Source of the DNA: Cloacibacterium sp. TD35
Lineage (GTDB): Bacteria; Bacteroidota; Bacteroidia; Flavobacteriales; Weeksellaceae
DNA: 64,000 nt
NCBI RefSeq assembly: GCF_028864635.1
Contig: NZ_CP104850.1
Coordinates: 186,001-250,000 of the forward strand
Reading direction: 5' to 3'
This document shows, one piece after another, positions 6,940 to 15,702 of this stretch (positions are counted from its first letter, which is position 1; every line of letters begins with the position of its first letter). The notes below the pieces were generated by a model, which was given only the letters and a program-made list of their open reading frames with translations, made no database searches and was not told the DNA's origin. A program made the translations under genes and the position numbers.

Positions 6940-8685
6940 TTATAGTTTTCGATCTCTTTTGATAGTTTTTGGTTTTTTCTTGGCTTCTTCCTTTTTACGA
7001 AGTTCTTCCGCTTTTTGGAACAGCGCATCATCTGTTTCGTATTTCACTTCTTCGTAATTAGGTGTATCAAGGAAAATATCTTCCCATTTTCGTGGTCGGT
7101 CTTTGGTATTCCAATTAAAATCGGTGAATTTTCTTTTGTCTGGAGCAATCATACTCATAGGATAAATATCAGAATTAGCACTAATATTACATGAAATAAT
7201 CTGAATTTTTCTTTCTTCAAAAAGTGCTTCAATTTGTCCGCAAGTAGAAAGCGCAATGCCAATTCTGTCTAACTGTTTCGTCTGTGCATCTTCAGAATCT
7301 GCATAGGTAATGGCTTGAGCGTTTCCTGTTACTTTGGCAATTTTAATTTCGTTGTTTTGATAAAAAACAGTCATTAAATTCCCTTTCACTTGGTTAAACT
7401 CATCTTTCAATGTAAGAGAATCTGCTTTAGAAATTGCAAAGGAATTTCCGATGACTTTTAGAGAGTCTATATTTTGTTCCGTTGTGTTGAAATATGCTTC
7501 TATTTTATCTCCAGAAATTTGTTTTTCTCCACTCCAGAAAAGAGGTTTCACGTTTAGATGAAGAATCCCATCAGTTTCATTAAAACTCAAAGAATCTGCT
7601 CTACCTTGGGCTTTGGTCATGAACAATCTTACTTTTTTATATCCACGAAGGAAACTTTTTTTCTTATTGGTAGAATCTAATTTTTGGTAACTTAAAAATC
7701 TTTCTGTAGCGATGTAAGCTGTATCTTGATTCATAATTTTTACCGCATAAGGTTTTTGGGTAATCATCGCCGAATCTATTTTTTCATAGATCTCTCCGTA
7801 ACCACCGATGATGTAACGATTTTCTTTCGGGTCATCTAATCTTACATTTCCTTCTGCCTTTCCAAAACCTGTGAGTTGATTAAAAAACATTTTATCTCCT
7901 TTCAGAATTTTACCATTGTAATAAATTCTAGAATTTTTGTTGAGATAAACCTGTTTTTCGTTCATGAGGTACTTACCGTTTTCCGTGTAAACGTAATTAG
8001 AAGGTTTCTCTTTATTGATAATGGTTGTAGGTCCGAAAAATTCTGCAATATTGGTGTTTTGATAATGTTTGATATTTTTTCCTTCTACTCTATACTGGGC
8101 ATTATCAATAGTGTAATTATTGGTAAATTCATTGGTTTTAGAATCAATGAAATAAGTAGCAGACTGAGTCCACATGGTATTTCTGCCATCATTAATGGTT
8201 CCGCCAGAATTGAAATAAGCTGTATTTTTTACTCTATCATAATACAAAACATCTGTAGAAATGGTTTGTTTCGCATCAGTGAGAACAACTTTTCCACGGG
8301 AAATTCCTCGTTGGGTATTTCCATCATACTCCATTTCGTTTGAGGTAATCCTGTTTCCGTCTGAAGTAACAAGCAAAACGTTTCCAATGGCTTTAGCGAA
8401 ATTTTCTTTTTCGTAGAAAATCACTCGGTCTGCCGTCAACATTGCACCTTGATGCTCGAATTGTACATTTCCTGTGAAGAAAGGATTTCCTCCGTACATG
8501 TCTGGTTTTCTTTCGAATAAATCTGAGTGAATGAAACGTACTTTTTGACCGGGCTGAACCGCTACATTGGTTTCTTTTTTGAAATAAGGTTCTTTTACTA
8601 AAGGTTCTTTGGAATTGAGTTTATCAATCTGCGAAAAACCTAAAGTGTGAATAAAAATGAAGATTGCGAAAAGGATTTTTTTCAT
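6940..8685 (-). CDS. OstA/LptA-like periplasmic protein
   Basis: A 581-residue exported protein. A signal peptide is clear (MKKILFAIFIFIHTLGFSQ). The body is a long run of short beta repeats typical of OstA/LptA-like jellyroll proteins, for example GNPFFTGNVQFEHQGAMLTA, AIGNVLLVTSDGNRITSNEM and GISRGKVVLTDAKQTI. The C-terminus is Lys/Glu-rich. The Bacteroidota version is larger than LptA and resembles an LptA/LptD N-terminal fusion without the barrel. The likely role is lipopolysaccharide transport across the periplasm. Its ATG overlaps the stop of the upstream Fur-family gene by one base (TAATG), implying translational coupling. Confidence 0.8.
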   Translation of the reverse strand: MKKILFAIFIFIHTLGFSQIDKLNSKEPLVKEPYFKKETNVAVQPGQKVRFIHSDLFERKPDMYGGNPFFTGNVQFEHQGAMLTADRVIFYEKENFAKAIGNVLLVTSDGNRITSNEMEYDGNTQRGISRGKVVLTDAKQTISTDVLYYDRVKNTAYFNSGGTINDGRNTMWTQSATYFIDSKTNEFTNNYTIDNAQYRVEGKNIKHYQNTNIAEFFGPTTIINKEKPSNYVYTENGKYLMNEKQVYLNKNSRIYYNGKILKGDKMFFNQLTGFGKAEGNVRLDDPKENRYIIGGYGEIYEKIDSAMITQKPYAVKIMNQDTAYIATERFLSYQKLDSTNKKKSFLRGYKKVRLFMTKAQGRADSLSFNETDGILHLNVKPLFWSGEKQISGDKIEAYFNTTEQNIDSLKVIGNSFAISKADSLTLKDEFNQVKGNLMTVFYQNNEIKIAKVTGNAQAITYADSEDAQTKQLDRIGIALSTCGQIEALFEERKIQIISCNISANSDIYPMSMIAPDKRKFTDFNWNTKDRPRKWEDIFLDTPNYEEVKYETDDALFQKAEELRKKEEAKKKPKTIKRDRKL

Positions 8686-9158
8686 TATTTTTTTTTGTGG
8701 CCGTAAAAATATAATGAATGATTGTCAATTTTCACGCCAAACGCTTCTTCGATGGATTGTTTGATGCCCTGAATTCTAGGGTCGCAAAATTCTATAATTT
8801 CTTCAATTTCTTTGTCTGAACCATCTTTGTAAATCACTAAATGGTCATGTTGTTTATCAAAATAAGACTTTTCGTATGAAGATGAAGAAAGTGTCTTTTC
8901 GCCGAACTGGTGTTTACGAATCAAGCCTGCATCTAGAAAAATTTCTATAGTATTATAGATGGTTGCTTTAGAAACATGATATTTTTTATTAATCATGATG
9001 AGATATAAATCATCTACATTAAAGTGATGATCCATATTATAAATCTCTTCTAAGATAGCATATCTTTCTGGAGTGTTTCTGTAGGCTTTATCTTGTAAAT
9101 ATTGCTTAAGAACATCTTTTATTACGCCTATATTTTTTTCTTTTTGAGTAGCTTCCAT
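8685..9158 (-). CDS. Fur-family transcriptional regulator
   Basis: A 157-residue metal-dependent repressor. The winged-helix part is clear: TPERYAILEEIYNMDHHFNVDDLY and HVSKATIYNTIEIFLDAGLI. The dimerisation part keeps QHDHLVIY and the EFCDPRIQ region. The CxxC pair that normally holds a structural zinc after the HDH motif is missing (LVIYKDGSDK). The FYGHKKK tail replaces the usual His/Cys-rich end. It could be Fur, Zur or PerR; the sequence does not decide. It overlaps the OstA-like start by one base. A TAAATTTG box lies at 9182-9175 on the minus strand. Confidence 0.85.
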   Translation of the reverse strand: MEATQKEKNIGVIKDVLKQYLQDKAYRNTPERYAILEEIYNMDHHFNVDDLYLIMINKKYHVSKATIYNTIEIFLDAGLIRKHQFGEKTLSSSSYEKSYFDKQHDHLVIYKDGSDKEIEEIIEFCDPRIQGIKQSIEEAFGVKIDNHSLYFYGHKKK

Positions 9159-9230
9159 TGTTTTAATTGAAAAGCAAATTTATTAATTTTTAACTAATAA
9201 AAGGTAAATTTTAATGAGATACAAAATCTA

Positions 9231-9254
9231 AAAACCTCAATTGCTTGAGGTTTT
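9231..9254 (-). terminator. Terminator after kup
   Basis: Perfect 10-base stem AAAACCTCAA / TTGAGGTTTT with a four-base loop, nine bases past the kup stop on the minus strand. Confidence 0.85.
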
Positions 9255-9263
9255 CATTTTATA

Positions 9264-11264
9264 TTAAGAATCGTAACGTTTAAATTCTTCTAAAATAATT
9301 TTTTTCTCTCTAATCGGGTTATTGATAAGCGGCACAGATTCTACCAAAACATTATGTGGAGCCAAACCGTACGCTTTGAAATCACTACTACCAATATATT
9401 TCACGAAATTATATATATTTAATGTAATTTTTTCTTTTACCGTCAATAAGAAGTCATTAATATAAACATTGTCAATAATCACATATTTTAAATCTGGCGG
9501 AATATTGTGATTTCTAAGAGAAGGGTGACTACTTCTATCTGGAATAATACCTTCTTTCATCATATCAAATAACACCTGATTAAAGTAATCATTGATTTTT
9601 CTATCAATTTTAAATCCTAAAAGGAAATTAATTTTATATACCGTTCCTGGCATTACCTCATCAATAGAATATCTATAGGTAAAAGGATCTTCTTGGTTAA
9701 TGATATTTAGAATAAAATAATGGTCTGCTCTTTTTGGTTGAGAACGCATGATTGAGTAAATAATTTTAGATTCAACCTCATCTTCTTTTTTCGCTCTACT
9801 CAAAAATGCTAAATTGGTAGCATATTTAGGAATAGACTCATCTAGTTTAATATCCTTGATGGTAGAAACATAATCTTTCAGTTTTACAAACTTGATGAAA
9901 TTCTGTTTAATCATTCTACCATTATACCAAGCGTACATACATACTGCCACGAAGCCTGCCAAGAATACTGTAATCCAACCTCCTTCAAAGAATTTAATGA
10001 TGTTTGCACTAAAAAATCCTATTTCTATAGACAAATGAACTAATGCAAAAATGGCAATTAAAAACTTATTCACTCTATTTCTCCATAACCAAGCTATTAA
10101 TAAGATGCTGGTCATCATCATAGTCACTGTAATAGATAAACCATAAGCAGCTTCCATATGTACTGATTCCTTGAAATAAAATACTATGATAAGGCAGAAA
10201 ATAAGTAAGCCCCAATTGATTCTAGGGATATACATTTGACCTTTTAAACCAGAAGGATATTGAATTTGCTGGAACGGCCAAAAATTAAGCGACATAGCTT
10301 CGGAAAATATCGTAAACGAGCCTGTAATTAATGCTTGAGAAGCGATAATAGCTGCTGCTGTAGCCAATATTACCGCTGGAATAATTAAGTAATGAGGCAA
10401 CATACCGAAGAAAGGATTCGTACCTGTGAAAACCATACCGTAGTTCTGAAGCAACCAAGCTCCTTGACCTAAATAATTTAAAATCAACATGGCTTTTACA
10501 AAAACCCAACTCACTCTGATATTTTTATAACCACAGTGTCCTAAATCTGAATATAAAGCTTCTGCCCCTGTAGTACATAGAAAAACAGCACCTAAAATGA
10601 GAATAGCACTGGGAGAAGTTACTATTAATTTATATGCATAGTAAGGATTAAATGATTTTACAATTTCTGGATGCTCCATCAAATTAACAACACCGAATCC
10701 ACCTAAAAATAAGAACCAAACAACCATAACTGGACCAAAAAACTTCCCAATAAAGCTGGTTCCAAATTGCTGAACTACGAAGATAACCACCAAAATTACA
10801 GACGTCATTGCCAAAATAGAATTGATTCCTAGATCCAATCCTTTAATTTGTTTAAGACCTTCAATAGAAGCCATTACTGTAAGAGAAGGTGTGATTACAC
10901 CATCTGCAATTAATGCCGAAGCTCCTACTATTGCAACCAGATAAAGCCATTTCGTTTTCATTTTTTTTACCAAAGAAAACAAAGCCAGAATGCCACCTTC
11001 ACCTTTGTTATCTGCTCTAAGTGAGATCAGAACGTACTTGATGGTAGTTTGTAGAGTTAGTGTCCAAATAATACAAGAAAGTGCTCCTTCTATATATTCT
11101 TCAGAAATCATTTTGGCTTCTTTTCCAGATTTGATAATCGCACTCATTACATATAGCGGTGATGTACCAATATCTCCGAAAACGATTCCTAATGAAACCA
11201 AAACTCCTATGAAAGTTAATTTTTTGGTGTCAAAATTGTGACCACCAGATAAAACGTCTGACAT
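9264..11264 (-). CDS. kup: KUP-type potassium uptake transporter
   Basis: A 666-residue inner-membrane potassium/proton symporter of the KUP/HAK/KT family. The N-terminal signature GVVFGDIGTSPLYV appears here as GIVFGDIGTSPLYVMSAII. About twelve hydrophobic segments fill roughly residues 15-445, followed by a cytoplasmic C-terminal domain of about 220 residues. The GEGGI segment and the DGVITPSLTVMASIEGL block match the family. The gene is monocistronic. A TAAATTTG box lies at 11294-11287 on the minus strand, giving a short leader before the ATG. Confidence 0.95.
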   Translation of the reverse strand: MSDVLSGGHNFDTKKLTFIGVLVSLGIVFGDIGTSPLYVMSAIIKSGKEAKMISEEYIEGALSCIIWTLTLQTTIKYVLISLRADNKGEGGILALFSLVKKMKTKWLYLVAIVGASALIADGVITPSLTVMASIEGLKQIKGLDLGINSILAMTSVILVVIFVVQQFGTSFIGKFFGPVMVVWFLFLGGFGVVNLMEHPEIVKSFNPYYAYKLIVTSPSAILILGAVFLCTTGAEALYSDLGHCGYKNIRVSWVFVKAMLILNYLGQGAWLLQNYGMVFTGTNPFFGMLPHYLIIPAVILATAAAIIASQALITGSFTIFSEAMSLNFWPFQQIQYPSGLKGQMYIPRINWGLLIFCLIIVFYFKESVHMEAAYGLSITVTMMMTSILLIAWLWRNRVNKFLIAIFALVHLSIEIGFFSANIIKFFEGGWITVFLAGFVAVCMYAWYNGRMIKQNFIKFVKLKDYVSTIKDIKLDESIPKYATNLAFLSRAKKEDEVESKIIYSIMRSQPKRADHYFILNIINQEDPFTYRYSIDEVMPGTVYKINFLLGFKIDRKINDYFNQVLFDMMKEGIIPDRSSHPSLRNHNIPPDLKYVIIDNVYINDFLLTVKEKITLNIYNFVKYIGSSDFKAYGLAPHNVLVESVPLINNPIREKKIILEEFKRYDS

Positions 11265-11346
11265 TTTTCAAGTATAAAAATAAGTGCAAATTTAATCTAA
11301 TTTCTAGAGGAAATAGTTTTTGATTAGAAAATTTTACATTAAAATT

Positions 11347-11378
11347 AAAAAGCGCAACCAAAAATGATTGCACTTTTT
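11347..11378 (-). terminator. Terminator after pdhB
   Basis: Imperfect stem AAAAAGCGCAACC / GATTGCACTTTTT with a six-base loop, 20 bases past the minus-strand pdhB stop. Confidence 0.7.
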
Positions 11379-11397
11379 ATAAAATATGATTAAAGTT

Positions 11398-12381
11398 TTA
11401 AGATTTTACGTATAAAACGTTTTTAATCTCTTGTTTTACTTTTTCTAATTTCGGGAACCATTCTGCAAATAATGCTGCTGAGTATGGAGCCGGTGCATCT
11501 GGAGTTGTAATTCTCTTAATTGGTGCATCTAAATAATCAAATGCTTTTTGCTGAACCATGTAAGTAATTTCTGAAGCTACAGAACCAAATGGCCATGCTT
11601 CTTCTAGAACTACTAATCTATTGGTCTTCTTCACAGAATTAAGAACTGTTTCGTAATCTAGCGGACGAATTGTTCTTAAATCTACTACTTCCACAGAAAT
11701 TCCTTCTTGTTCTAAATCAGCTGCAGCTTGCATTGCTAATTTTAAGATTTTACCAAAAGAAACCAAAGTTACATCTTTACCTTCTTTTTTGATATCAGCT
11801 TTACCAATTGGGATATAGTATTCTTCTTCAGGAATTTCCATTTTATCTCCGTACATCTGTTCAGATTCCATGAAAATTACAGGGTCATTATCTCTAATTG
11901 CAGATTTTAATAATCCTTTTGCATCATATGGATTAGAAGGAACAATTACTTTAAGACCAGGGCAGTTTGCATACCAGCTTTCAAAAGCTTGAGAGTGTGT
12001 AGCTCCTAACTGACCTGCAGAAGCAGTAGGTCCTCTAAAAACGATTGGCACATTCCACTGTCCACCACTCATTTGATACATTTTCGCTGCATTAGAAATA
12101 ATTTGGTCAATAGCAACCATAGAGAAGTTAAAAGTCATAAATTCTACTATAGGTCTATTTCCGTTCATCGCAGCTCCTACAGAAATCCCTGCAAAACCAA
12201 GTTCTGCAATGGGAGCATCTATTACTCTTTTTGGACCAAATTCTGCTAACATTCCTTTTGAAGCTTTGTAAGCTCCGTTATATTCTGCTACTTCTTCGCC
12301 AATGAGATATATCGATTCGTCTTTACGCATTTCTTCGCTCATTGCTTCACAGATAGCCTCACGAAATTGTACTTCTTTCAT
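11398..12381 (-). CDS. pdhB: Pyruvate dehydrogenase E1 component, beta subunit
   Basis: A 327-residue subunit of the thiamine-diphosphate E1 of a 2-oxo acid dehydrogenase. Visible blocks include YLIGEEVAEYNGAYKASKG, IDAPIAELGFAGISVGAAM, RGPTASAGQLGATHSQ, VPSNPYDAKGLLKSAI and ITTPDAPAPYS. These fit pyruvate dehydrogenase beta better than branched-chain E1, although the latter is the main alternative. The longest frame begins at a TTG (12405), but the ATG at 12381 (MKEVQFREAI) is the conserved start. The E1 alpha, E2 and E3 genes are not in this window, so the gene is apparently separate from its partners. Confidence 0.9.
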   Translation of the reverse strand: MKEVQFREAICEAMSEEMRKDESIYLIGEEVAEYNGAYKASKGMLAEFGPKRVIDAPIAELGFAGISVGAAMNGNRPIVEFMTFNFSMVAIDQIISNAAKMYQMSGGQWNVPIVFRGPTASAGQLGATHSQAFESWYANCPGLKVIVPSNPYDAKGLLKSAIRDNDPVIFMESEQMYGDKMEIPEEEYYIPIGKADIKKEGKDVTLVSFGKILKLAMQAAADLEQEGISVEVVDLRTIRPLDYETVLNSVKKTNRLVVLEEAWPFGSVASEITYMVQQKAFDYLDAPIKRITTPDAPAPYSAALFAEWFPKLEKVKQEIKNVLYVKS

Positions 12382-12466
12382 TTTGATTAATTTGTTGAGT
12401 TGCAAATTTAAGGAATTTTTATCAAATTATTATGTATCAATTATTACTTTCGTCAACAAATAAAAA

Positions 12467-12490
12467 AGACACATCTTTTAGGATGTGTCT
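12467..12490 (-). terminator. Terminator after the DUF2147 gene
   Basis: Nine-base perfect stem AGACACATC / GATGTGTCT with a six-base loop, followed on the minus strand by a T-run. Confidence 0.85.
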
Positions 12491-12516
12491 CACATGTTAA
12501 TATCTCTAGATTTAGA

Positions 12517-12936
12517 TTAATCTGCTTTGTGCCAAGTTTGGTTTCTACCGATTAATGAGATTCCTATAAATCCTCTTACATTTAGTTTATCCCCATTTCT
12601 GGTAACCGTACAATTGTAAGTTTTACCTTTTTTAGGATCTGTAATCGTTCCATCAGTAAATTCTGAACCATCTTTTGATAAACCTCTGATGATTTCTAAA
12701 CCAATTAATGGCTTGTTTTTTCTATCATCTGTACATTTTACACAGTTGTTATTTTCTGGCTTTTGTAATAATTGTACAATTTTACCATAATATTTACCGT
12801 CTGATTTTTTAAAAATCTCTACGATAGATTTAGGCTTCCCTGTTTCGTCATCAATTGTTTTCCACTTACCTTCTATCTGAGCATATGAAAGAACACTGAA
12901 GAACAAAGCTAAAAATGCGAATGCTAATTTTTTCAT
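12517..12936 (-). CDS. DUF2147 domain exported protein
   Basis: A 139-residue exported protein with a signal peptide (MKKLAFAFLALFFSVLSYAQ) and a DUF2147 beta-barrel-like domain: IEGKWKTIDDETGKPKSIVEI at the start and the C-terminal LNVRGFIGISLIGRNQTW typical of this family. Two cysteines (NNCVKCTDD) lie in the middle. Function is unknown; members are small periplasmic proteins. A sigma-54-like promoter motif lies about 80 bases upstream (see 13016-13033). Confidence 0.85.
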   Translation of the reverse strand: MKKLAFAFLALFFSVLSYAQIEGKWKTIDDETGKPKSIVEIFKKSDGKYYGKIVQLLQKPENNNCVKCTDDRKNKPLIGLEIIRGLSKDGSEFTDGTITDPKKGKTYNCTVTRNGDKLNVRGFIGISLIGRNQTWHKAD

Positions 12937-13015
12937 GTTTCTAATTTTAAATTTTTGTTAAAAGTAAATATTTTTTGTTAAACAACAAATTTATTATTAT
13001 TCTTATCATATTAAT

Positions 13016-13033
13016 AACAAAGCAGGTGCCAAA
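13016..13033 (-). promoter_or_regulatory. Sigma-54-like promoter motif upstream of the DUF2147 gene
   Basis: Read on the minus strand the sequence is TTTGGCACC, TGCT, TTGTT. This matches the sigma-54 (RpoN) -24/-12 consensus TGGCACG-N4-TTGCW with correct spacing and two mismatches. Transcription would start near 13005, about 70 bases before the ATG at 12936. The motif is seen in sequence; its use by RpoN is inferred. Confidence 0.5.
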
Positions 13034-13050
13034 TTTCAGAAAATTAAACA

Positions 13051-14679
13051 CTAGTTTAATATCTCTATTAAATATAAATTTTTAAACTTTTCATTTCTGG
13101 TTTTAGGATTCAGAAATTTAAGAGAAAGCCTAGTAATTTTAAAATGTGTTTCCTGATGGAGAATTTTATACGGTTGCGTAATACTTCGTAAATCATTTTC
13201 ATAGACCAGCACTCTATCACCTTTTTTCAGAAGAGAAACTTCTTTTCTTGGCGTGTTTTGTTTTGAATAAAAATCAAAAGACCAGATTTCATAATCTTTC
13301 GGCATGAAAAGATTTCGGGTTGAAAGGTGATTTTTCTCAAAATAATTTGCCATTTTTAAACCACCTTGGTATTGCGTCAAAACAGGATAAAACTGCGAAT
13401 TGAGAAAAATATTAATGGTAATTGCAAAAAGCAAAGAGACTAAAACCCATCTTCTTACTATATTTTCTTTTTTGAAAATATAAAGCAGTAAAGTTCCCAC
13501 AAAAAACAAACCTACCATAAATAAAACCACTTCATGAATTCCTGTAAAATAATACGTGAGCAATAAAACGCCTACTAAACTTACCGAAATAACCATCAAC
13601 TGAATCACCCAAAAACCTCTGGCTTTCTTCCATTGATTTTTTTCGAAAATTTCAAAAATATAAGAAGCGGTAAAAACCGAAAGAATGGGAATTAATCCGT
13701 TTAAGTAATGAGGCAACTTAAATTTAGAAAAACTAAATACCAACATCACCAACCAGAACCCGCCTAAAGTTAAAAACTCTACGCCTTCTATTTTTTTAAA
13801 TCTTTCTTTAATCAAATTTTTAGTTCTTTCGAAAACACCTGTATAAAATGCTACAGAAAAAGGTAAAAACGCCCAAAGTAATGTATGAAAAAAGAAAGAA
13901 TAATCAGGACTATTCTGCTCAAAACCTTTGGCCTGTAAACGATTTACACTTTGATTAAACAAAATAAATTCTACACCTTCGTTTCCAAACTGATGATAGT
14001 ATGCGTACAAAATCGGTAAAGTCCCCACTCCAAAACTGAGCGCAGCAAAAATAATTTTCAGATTAAAAAATTTCAACCATTCTCTAGAATACAGCAAATA
14101 AGAAAATACAGAAAATCCTATAATCACAATCGCCATCAATCCTTTTGAAGAAAAGGCTAAAGCTGTAAAAAATCCTGCTAAAAATACATTAATGATTTTT
14201 TGTGTTTTGATAAAAGCTAAAAATTGCCAAATAGAAAGTGCTATAAAACCCGTCAAAACAGCATCTGTTCTTACATCGTGTGCAGAAAGTATAATCGTTT
14301 GTGACGCTAAAAATATCAGTGAGGCGGTATAACTTAGATTTTCGTTTTTATACAATAAGTCAGCAATCTTTTTTACAGAAAAAGCTGCTAAAAACAAACA
14401 TAAAACCGCCGGAATTCTATAAGCAATGTGACTAATGCCAAAAATTTTCATCGATAAAGCTGCGAGCCAAAAATGCAAATGCGGTTTATCTAAATAAGGA
14501 TTATCACCTTTATAAATTTCTAGAAAATTGCCAGAATTGGCCATTCTCATCGCCATTGTAGCATGTTGAGCAGAATCATTTTCCATCAATGGAATAAAAA
14601 GTCCTACTAAGTACACCAAAACAAAGCCTACAAAAAGAAAAAAGATTTGATTTCTAGAAAGTAATTGATTTTGATTCAT
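13051..14679 (-). CDS. GT39/ArnT-like membrane glycosyltransferase
   Basis: A 542-residue polytopic protein of the PMT/ArnT (GT39, GT-C fold) family. The first periplasmic loop has the acidic MENDSAQHATMAMRMANSG segment (Glu-Asn-Asp) and the DKPHLHFWL motif typical of ArnT-like enzymes. About eleven hydrophobic segments follow, then a soluble C-terminal part of about 100 residues. Such enzymes transfer a sugar from a polyprenyl-phosphate donor to lipid A, another lipid, or protein on the outer face of the inner membrane. It diverges from a GT2 of the polyprenyl-phosphate sugar synthase kind, which could make its donor. The acceptor is unknown. Confidence 0.85.
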   Translation of the reverse strand: MNQNQLLSRNQIFFLFVGFVLVYLVGLFIPLMENDSAQHATMAMRMANSGNFLEIYKGDNPYLDKPHLHFWLAALSMKIFGISHIAYRIPAVLCLFLAAFSVKKIADLLYKNENLSYTASLIFLASQTIILSAHDVRTDAVLTGFIALSIWQFLAFIKTQKIINVFLAGFFTALAFSSKGLMAIVIIGFSVFSYLLYSREWLKFFNLKIIFAALSFGVGTLPILYAYYHQFGNEGVEFILFNQSVNRLQAKGFEQNSPDYSFFFHTLLWAFLPFSVAFYTGVFERTKNLIKERFKKIEGVEFLTLGGFWLVMLVFSFSKFKLPHYLNGLIPILSVFTASYIFEIFEKNQWKKARGFWVIQLMVISVSLVGVLLLTYYFTGIHEVVLFMVGLFFVGTLLLYIFKKENIVRRWVLVSLLFAITINIFLNSQFYPVLTQYQGGLKMANYFEKNHLSTRNLFMPKDYEIWSFDFYSKQNTPRKEVSLLKKGDRVLVYENDLRSITQPYKILHQETHFKITRLSLKFLNPKTRNEKFKNLYLIEILN

Positions 14680-14748
14680 TATAAAAATCAGGTTTTTTAG
14701 TATTTTTGCAAAAATTTGCTTTGCAAAGGTAACAAATCAAGCGCTACA

Positions 14749-15702
14749 ATGGATAAAAATAAATTCTACTCTCTCGTTATTCCTATGTATAACGAAGAAG
14801 GAAACGCAGGAATTTTAATCGATAGAATTTCTGATGCTATGAATGGATATCACTACGAACTCATCTTAATAGATGACAATTCTACGGATAAAACCATACA
14901 AGAAATTAAAGAAAAAAAACATCCAAATGTAGTGTTGATTGAGCTCAAAAAAAATTACGGACAAAGTTCTGCAATGATGGCTGGTTTCGATTATGCAACT
15001 GGTGATTATATAATTACACTTGATGGAGATTTGCAAAATGATCCTTCAGACATCCCAGCAATGGTAGAACTTTTAGAAAACGGAAATTATGATTTGGTGG
15101 TAGGAAAACGTCAGAAAAGAAAAGATTCTTCCATCAGAACTATTCCTTCAAAAATTGCGAATTTCATCATCAAAAAATCAACAAAACTCAATATTTCTGA
15201 CCAAGGTTGTGCGCTGAAAGTTTTCACCAATGAAACTGCAAAAGAACTGAATCTCTATGGAGAAAATCACAGATTCATCAGTTTAATGGCGCATTTAAAT
15301 GGTGCTAAAATCACAGAAATTCCCGTAAAACACCACCCAAGACAACACGGCGTTTCTAAATACGGAATGAACAGAACTTTCAAGGTCATTAATGACTTGC
15401 TTTTAGTTTTGTTCAATAAAAAATACCTTTCTAAACCCATTTATCTTTTCGGGAACATCGGTTTAATTACCTTTACACTAGGAGTTTTAGTTAATATTTA
15501 TTTATTGGCTCTCAAAATTTTAGGAAATGATATTGGCGGAAGACCTTTATTAATCCTTGGCGTGTTACTTATTTTCATTGGCATTCAGTTTTTTACCACA
15601 GGAATCATTGTAGATATGCTCATGAAAACCTACTACGAATCTCAGGAAAAAAGACCTTTTAATATAAGAAATATCACAACATTTGGAGAAAGTCAATCTT
15701 AA
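14749..15702 (+). CDS. GT2 polyprenyl-phosphate glycosyltransferase (DPM1/GtrB-like)
   Basis: A 317-residue enzyme. The GT-A domain shows VIPMYNEEGNAGILID, LIDDNSTDKT and the LDGDLQNDP metal site, then the SDQGCALKVF and HPRQHGVSKYGMNR blocks of the GtrB/DPM1 group. Two transmembrane helices lie at about residues 235-300. It should transfer a sugar from a nucleotide donor to undecaprenyl phosphate at the inner membrane. The frame extends to a TTG at 14716, but the ATG at 14749 fits the family start. A TATTTTTG box at 14701-14708 is the likely -7 element. The last 20 bases overlap the next gene. Confidence 0.9.
   Translation: MDKNKFYSLVIPMYNEEGNAGILIDRISDAMNGYHYELILIDDNSTDKTIQEIKEKKHPNVVLIELKKNYGQSSAMMAGFDYATGDYIITLDGDLQNDPSDIPAMVELLENGNYDLVVGKRQKRKDSSIRTIPSKIANFIIKKSTKLNISDQGCALKVFTNETAKELNLYGENHRFISLMAHLNGAKITEIPVKHHPRQHGVSKYGMNRTFKVINDLLLVLFNKKYLSKPIYLFGNIGLITFTLGVLVNIYLLALKILGNDIGGRPLLILGVLLIFIGIQFFTTGIIVDMLMKTYYESQEKRPFNIRNITTFGESQS

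Noticed and set aside
7876-8343. 155-codon open frame opposite the OstA-like gene
   Set aside because: Antisense to a clear exported-protein gene; hydrophobic because of T-rich complement; no recognisable domain.
14663-14673. TTG words near 14665-14673 as the -33 element for the GT2 promoter
   Set aside because: Distance to the TATTTTTG box at 14701 is 27 bases or more, outside the usual range of about 17-23.
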